Below, piece after piece: positions 25,367 through 29,077 of a stretch of DNA of 29,077 nt. The stretch's first letter is position 1. Every line of letters starts with the position of its first letter. A program made the position numbers and the translations under genes. Source of the stretch: JBBCJT01 sp037190665 (GTDB lineage: Bacteria; Pseudomonadota; Alphaproteobacteria; Acetobacterales; Acetobacteraceae); the NCBI GenBank assembly GCA_037190665.1, contig JBBCJT010000175.1:1-29077 (forward strand), read 5' to 3'. The notes beneath the pieces were generated by a model that worked only from the letters and a program-made list of their open reading frames with translations, made no database searches and was not told the origin of the DNA.

Positions 25367-26269
25367 GTGACGACCACCGATGCGACCGCCACGGCGATGC
25401 CAGCCACCCCGTGGGACAACGCCGCGGCGGTCGGCGTCCTGACCGTCGCGGCATCGGCCATCGCCTTCAGCACGGCGGGCTTCTTCGCGCGCCTGATCGA
25501 GGTCGACGTCTGGACGATGCTGTTCTGGCGCGGGCTGTTCGGCGGGCTGCTGATCCTCGCCTACATCGTGGCGCAGGCGCGGGGGCGGACCTGGGCGGCG
25601 CTCGCCGCCATCGGCCGGCCGGGCCTGCTGGTCGCGGCCTGCGCGGCGGTCGCGACGGTCTGCTTCATCGCCTCCCTCCGCGCCTCGACGGTGGCGGACG
25701 TGACGGTCCTCTACGCCACCGCGCCGTTCTTCGCCGCCGCGATCGCGTGGGTCTGCTTCCGCGAGGTGCCGCACCGCATGACGCTGGCCGCCAGCCTGCT
25801 CGCGCTGGCTGGCGTCGCGATCATGTTCGGCACGGTGCCCTCGGCGCGGCACGCCTTCGGCAACGCGCTCGCCTTGGTGATGACCGTGCTGATGGCGGTG
25901 ATCATGGTCACCATCCGCCGCCACCGCCACGTCTCGATGCTGCCGGCGGTGTGCCTGTCGGCCTTCGCCTGCGCGGCGGCGGTATGGCCGCTGGCGCAGC
26001 CCGCCGGGGTGACGGGAACGGAGTTCGCGCTGCTGGCCCTGTTCGGGACCACGCAGTTCGGGCTCGGCATGCTGCTGCTGGCGATCGGCAGCCGCTACAT
26101 CTCCGCGCCGCGCGCCTCGCTGCTGTGCAACCTGGAACTGCCCTTCGCGCCGCTCTGGGTCTGGATCGCCTTCGGCGAGGCCCCGGCGGCGGCGACATGG
26201 GCCGGCGGCACGGTCGTCTGCGCCGCCATCCTCATGGACCTCGCCGCCGCGCGACGGGCCGGCGGCTAG
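25367..26269 (+). CDS. DMT-superfamily (EamA) transporter
   Basis: The 300-residue product is a ten-helix inner-membrane transporter built from two EamA repeats. The first repeat spans about residues 20-145 (VGVLTVAASAIAFSTAGFFARLI, LFWRGLFGGLLILAYIVA, VLYATAPFFAAAIAWVCF). The second runs from about 165 to the end (ALALVMTVLMAVIMVTIRR, LLLAIGSRYISAPRASLLCNLELPFAPLWVWIAFGE). The motif RASLLCNLELPFAPLWVWIAFGE matches the conserved end of EamA domains. Such proteins usually export metabolites or amino acids. The GTG at 25367 has GGAG at 8 nt and gives the usual family length. Its stop overlaps the stop of the convergent dehydrogenase. Confidence 0.92.
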   Translation: MTTTDATATAMPATPWDNAAAVGVLTVAASAIAFSTAGFFARLIEVDVWTMLFWRGLFGGLLILAYIVAQARGRTWAALAAIGRPGLLVAACAAVATVCFIASLRASTVADVTVLYATAPFFAAAIAWVCFREVPHRMTLAASLLALAGVAIMFGTVPSARHAFGNALALVMTVLMAVIMVTIRRHRHVSMLPAVCLSAFACAAAVWPLAQPAGVTGTEFALLALFGTTQFGLGMLLLAIGSRYISAPRASLLCNLELPFAPLWVWIAFGEAPAAATWAGGTVVCAAILMDLAAARRAGG

Positions 26270-27267
26270 AAATCCTCCGGCTTGATGACGTTCTGCGGCG
26301 CGTTGGTCAGGATCGCCGCGCGCGCGGTCTCGGCGGACTTCACGCGGATGTCCATCCACGCCTCCGGCGAGTAGTAGGCGATGTGCGGCGTGATGATCAG
26401 CCGGCCGAGCAGCCAGTCCTCCCTCGCCTGGTACGCCTTGAGCAGCGAGGGATAGGGCTCCACCGGCGGCTCCACCGGGATCACGTCCAGCCCCGCGCCG
26501 GCGAGCCGGCCGGAGCGCAGCGCGGCTTCCACCGCGTCCAGATCCACGATCGGCCCGCGCGCGGTGTTCACCAGCACCGCGCCTTCCGGCAGTAGCGCCA
26601 GTTCCTTCGCGCCGATCAGGCCGCGCGTGGACGGCACCAGCGGCGTGTGGATGCTCAGCACGTCCGACTGGCGGAGCAGTTCCTCCAGCGATTCCGCGCG
26701 CCCCACGCCGATCGCGAGGTCCGCGCCGCGCGGCAGGTTCGGGTCGAAGAACACGACCTTCATCCCCAGCGCCTTCGCCCGCAGCGCCACCGCGGTGCCG
26801 ATGCGGCCCATGCCCACGAGGCCGAGCGTCTGCACGGCGATGCGCCGGATCACCGGCTTGTTCGCGTACATCCACGGCGCGCCCGCGCGCTGCGCGTCGT
26901 GGTGCCAGATGATCCCGCGCCGCAGCGCCAGCATCAGGGCGATCGCGGTGTCGCAGACCTCCGCCGTGCCGTAGTCCGGCACGTTGCAGACCAGCACGCC
27001 CTGCTTCGCCGCCTGCGCACGGGGCAGGTTGTCGTAGCCGACGCCGGTGCGCACCACGACCTTCAGGTTCCTGAACCGGGCGAGCTGTTCCGGCGTGACC
27101 TGCAGCCGGGCGATCATCAGCGCGTTCGCCGCCTCGCAGTCCGACTGCGGCAGCTCGTCGAGGCTCTCGACATTGCGCATCAGCACCGTCACGCCCGGGC
27201 CGTAGATGCGCTCCTCCACGCTCGAATCCGGATAGGTGCTCTCGGCGTAGAGGACGGTCTTGGTCAT
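26266..27267 (-). CDS. CtBP-like D-isomer 2-hydroxyacid dehydrogenase
   Basis: This 333-residue NAD-dependent dehydrogenase is of the phosphoglycerate-dehydrogenase/C-terminal-binding-protein type. The substrate domain has VVRTGVGYDNLP (71-82) and NVPDYGTAEVCDTAI. The Rossmann motif is GMGRIG (152-157), with Asp175 (FFDPN) for NAD ribose binding. Catalytic Arg237 (NTARGPIVD), Glu266 (VIPVEPP) and His295 (TPHIAYYSPEAWMDIR) are present. The AYYSPEA segment after the catalytic His is typical of CtBP-like bacterial proteins. The ATG at 27267 is preceded by GGGAAC. It is divergent from the TPP-enzyme gene, which suggests the two act on the same 2-oxoacid or hydroxyacid pathway (inference). Confidence 0.92.
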   Translation of the reverse strand: MTKTVLYAESTYPDSSVEERIYGPGVTVLMRNVESLDELPQSDCEAANALMIARLQVTPEQLARFRNLKVVVRTGVGYDNLPRAQAAKQGVLVCNVPDYGTAEVCDTAIALMLALRRGIIWHHDAQRAGAPWMYANKPVIRRIAVQTLGLVGMGRIGTAVALRAKALGMKVVFFDPNLPRGADLAIGVGRAESLEELLRQSDVLSIHTPLVPSTRGLIGAKELALLPEGAVLVNTARGPIVDLDAVEAALRSGRLAGAGLDVIPVEPPVEPYPSLLKAYQAREDWLLGRLIITPHIAYYSPEAWMDIRVKSAETARAAILTNAPQNVIKPEDF

Positions 27268-27311
27268 GGCGGTTCCCTGCACGTTCCCGCCCCGATGCTG
27301 GCGGCAGGGGC

Positions 27312-27327
27312 CGGGTTGCACAACCCG
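27312..27327. promoter_or_regulatory. Candidate operator, CGGGTTG-CA-CAACCCG
   Basis: Seven-base perfect arms (27312-27318 and 27321-27327) flank a 2-nt centre, in the 151-nt gap between the divergent dehydrogenase and TPP-enzyme genes. The symmetry suits a dimeric GntR-, LacI- or TetR-type regulator; no such regulator gene is in the window. Confidence 0.5.
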
Positions 27328-27418
27328 CGCGGGGCACGCACCTTCCGCGCCGGATTGAAGGTTGACCGTCGCCCCCGCGGCGGCAAAGCCATGACTGGGT
27401 CGCAATGAAGGGAAACGC

Positions 27419-28957
27419 ATGAACGGCGCCGAAAGCCTCGTCCACACGCTGCTGAAATCAGGGGTCGAGGTCTGCTTCGCCAACCCCGGCACGAGTGAGA
27501 TGCACTTCGTCGCGGCGCTGGACCGGATCCCGGGGATGCGCTGCGTGCTCGGCCTGCAGGAGAACGTGGTCACCGGCATGGCCGACGGCTACTGGCGCAT
27601 GACGGACAAGCCGGCGTGCACGCTGCTCCATTGCGGCCCCGGCCTCGCCAACGGGCTCGCCAACCTGCACAACGCGCGGCGCGCGCGCTCCGGCATCGTC
27701 AACATCGTCGGCGATCAGGCGACCTACCACCGCCCGCTGGACGCGCAGCTCACCGCCGACACCGAAGGCTGGGCGCGGGGCGTGTCCGGCTGGGTGCGCA
27801 CCGCCATGACGGCGGAGAACGTGGGCCGGGACGCAGCGGTCGCCGTGCAGGCCGCGCGCACGCCGCCGGGCCAGATCGCAACGCTGGTCCTGCCCGCCGA
27901 CACCGCCTGGAACGAGGGCGGCGTCGTCGCCGATCCCCTGCCCGCGCCCACCTTCCACGCCCCCGATGCGATCGCCGTGCGCGGCGCGGCGAAGCTGCTG
28001 CGCGAGAAGCAGGACGTGATGATCCTGCTCGGCGGCCGGGCGATCCGGGAGGAGGCGCTGCTCGCCGCCCACCGTATCCGCGAGAAGACCGGCTGCCGCC
28101 TGCTCGGCGAGATGTCCAACGCGCGCTTCCAGCGCGGCCGCGGGCGCGTGCCGATGGAGCGCGTGCCCTATCCGGTGGACGCCGCCATCGCGTCGCTGAA
28201 GGGCGTGAAGCACCTGATCCTCGCCGGGTCCAAGGCCCCGGTCGGGTTCTTCGCCTATCCGGGCAAGCCCTCGCGCCACTATCCGGAGGATTGCGAGGTC
28301 CACGTCCTGTCCCGCTACGAGGAGGACGCGCTCGCCGCGCTGGAGGCGCTGGCGGACGAACTCGGCGCGCCGAAGGTCGCCGCCCCAGATCCCGGCCCGC
28401 GGCCGGAGGCCGGCAAGGGCAAGCCGGAACCCGAAGGCGTGATCCGCACGCTGGCCGCGACCATGCCGGAGAACAGCATCGTCGCGGACGAAAGCGTCTC
28501 CTTCGGGCGCGGCTTCTTCCCCAACAGCCACGGCGCGGCGCCGCATGACTGGCTGCAGATCACCGGCGGGGCCATCGGCTGCGGCGTGCCGCTCGCCACC
28601 GGCGCGGCGCTCGGGGCGGCCGGGCGGCGGGTGATCAACCTGCAGGCCGACGGCAGCGCGATGTACACGCTGCAGGGGCTGTGGACCCAGGCGCGGGAGA
28701 AGCTGCCCGTGACCACGGTCATCATCTCCAACCGCAAGTACCAGATCCTGATCGGCGAATACTTCAACGTCGGCGCCAACCCGGGGCCGACAGCGATGAA
28801 CATGCTCGACCTCGGCAACCCCGACCTGGACTGGATCGCACTCGCGGGCGGCATGGGCGTGGAAGCGGCGAAGGCGGAAGACCTGGAGACGCTGGGCGAC
28901 CTGCTGGCGTCGTCCTTCCGCAAGAACGGGCCGTTCCTGATCGAACTGGTCGTGTGA
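27419..28957 (+). CDS. Acetolactate-synthase-like TPP-dependent enzyme
   Basis: The 512-residue product has the three-domain plan of the pyruvate-oxidase/acetolactate-synthase/benzoylformate-decarboxylase family. The N-terminal Pyr domain has FANPGTSEMHFV and the catalytic Glu48 in LQENVVTGMADGYWRM. The central domain is about 185-330. The C-terminal PP domain binds Mg-TPP through Asp411 (ADGSAMYTLQ) and Asn438 (SNRKYQIL), 27 residues apart, the expected spacing. It lacks the length (about 560-590) of true IlvB and no ilvH follows, so a 2-oxoacid decarboxylase or carboligase of unknown substrate is more likely. The ATG at 27419 has AAGGGA at good spacing. Confidence 0.9.
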   Translation: MNGAESLVHTLLKSGVEVCFANPGTSEMHFVAALDRIPGMRCVLGLQENVVTGMADGYWRMTDKPACTLLHCGPGLANGLANLHNARRARSGIVNIVGDQATYHRPLDAQLTADTEGWARGVSGWVRTAMTAENVGRDAAVAVQAARTPPGQIATLVLPADTAWNEGGVVADPLPAPTFHAPDAIAVRGAAKLLREKQDVMILLGGRAIREEALLAAHRIREKTGCRLLGEMSNARFQRGRGRVPMERVPYPVDAAIASLKGVKHLILAGSKAPVGFFAYPGKPSRHYPEDCEVHVLSRYEEDALAALEALADELGAPKVAAPDPGPRPEAGKGKPEPEGVIRTLAATMPENSIVADESVSFGRGFFPNSHGAAPHDWLQITGGAIGCGVPLATGAALGAAGRRVINLQADGSAMYTLQGLWTQAREKLPVTTVIISNRKYQILIGEYFNVGANPGPTAMNMLDLGNPDLDWIALAGGMGVEAAKAEDLETLGDLLASSFRKNGPFLIELVV

Positions 28958-28964
28958 ACGGCGG

Positions 28965-28988
28965 GCGCGGCCCTTCGCGGGGCCGCGC
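28965..28988. terminator. Terminator-like hairpin after the TPP enzyme
   Basis: GCGCGGCCC (28965-28973) pairs perfectly with GGGCCGCGC (28980-28988) around a 6-nt loop TTCGCG, starting 8 nt after the stop. Only TT follows, so termination may be weak or Rho-assisted. It would serve both strands if a gene converges from the right. Confidence 0.5.
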
Positions 28989-28994
28989 TTCGCA

Positions 28995-29077
28995 TCAGCG
29001 TTGCAGGACGTAGCTGCCCGGCGCATCCGCCAGCACGGGGTAGCCGCGGTCCGGCGCACCCATCCCGGGTGGCGCGG
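28995..29077 (-). CDS. Possible 3' end of a convergent gene, truncated by the window
   Basis: Read on the minus strand from the right edge, one frame is open and ends in TGA at 28995-28997, with C-terminal residues MGAPDRGYPVLADAPGSYVL. The stop lies just beyond the hairpin, as expected for convergent genes. Too little is visible to recognise a family. Confidence 0.35.
   Translation of the reverse strand, partial: APPGMGAPDRGYPVLADAPGSYVLQR

Noticed and set aside
22577..27445. A 1622-residue open frame on the minus strand
   Set aside because: It crosses the amidase, the DMT gene, repeats and the CtBP-like gene antisense or out of frame, with Arg/Gly/Ala-rich low-complexity sequence. It is an effect of high GC.
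27419..28957. Biosynthetic acetolactate synthase IlvB
   Set aside because: The product is shorter than IlvB, there is no small-subunit gene, and its sequence pattern fits the wider TPP decarboxylase group.

Overview
The window is a stretch of chromosome from a GC-rich alphaproteobacterium. The genes recognised point to the Acetobacteraceae / Rhodospirillales (Roseomonas-like): an erpA-xth pair, a glgB-glgX-malQ glycogen operon, a Bug/TctC-type binding protein, dense gene packing with 4-nt and 8-nt overlaps, and frequent GTG/TTG starts. This placement is inferred from gene content; no rRNA is present to confirm it. The very long antisense ORFs are side effects of high GC.

Layout. (1) 1-5750: a plus-strand glycogen/maltodextrin operon, glgB (5' end outside the window), glgX and malQ. 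(2) 5829-5902: tRNA-Gln(CTG), followed by two hairpins and a DUF4238-family gene of visibly lower GC, which looks like a small acquired insert at a tRNA. (3) 7191-7987: minus-strand VOC-fold and YunG-family genes. (4) 8099-11193: erpA, xth, thiE, an FkbM methyltransferase and a DedA-family membrane protein. (5) 11201-16127: a minus-strand export operon with the gene order of E. coli yhiI-rbbA-yhhJ (HlyD adaptor, double-ATPase/permease fusion, second permease). (6) 16270-20474: a minus-strand operon of four overlapping genes: family-5 solute-binding protein, SDR oxidoreductase, metallo-beta-lactamase-fold hydrolase, and a short acyl/aryl-CoA ligase resembling the photoactive-yellow-protein 4-coumarate ligase family. 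(7) 20563-28957: accessory metabolism, with a 2-hydroxyacid dehydrogenase, TctC-type binding protein, amidase, YafY/WYL regulator divergent from a DMT transporter, a CtBP-like dehydrogenase, and a divergent acetolactate-synthase-like TPP enzyme. Palindromic repeats cluster around the tctC and amidase genes.

How the genes work together. Region 1 builds, debranches and rearranges alpha-glucans. Region 5 is one tripartite-style efflux or export system. Regions 6-7 look like uptake and catabolism of small organic acids, aromatics or amides. They carry orphan binding proteins without permeases, two 2-hydroxyacid dehydrogenases, a ligase, a lactonase-like hydrolase, an amidase and a TPP-dependent enzyme. 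Substrates cannot be read from sequence.

The points most worth following up are the four-gene overlapping operon with its PYP-type ligase, the low-GC DUF4238 insert behind tRNA-Gln, two clean candidate operators in divergent promoters (25304-25321 and 27312-27327), the interspersed hairpin repeats, and a 25-codon leader ORF overlapping the amidase start. I found no CRISPR array, insertion sequence, integrase or evident multi-gene defence system.
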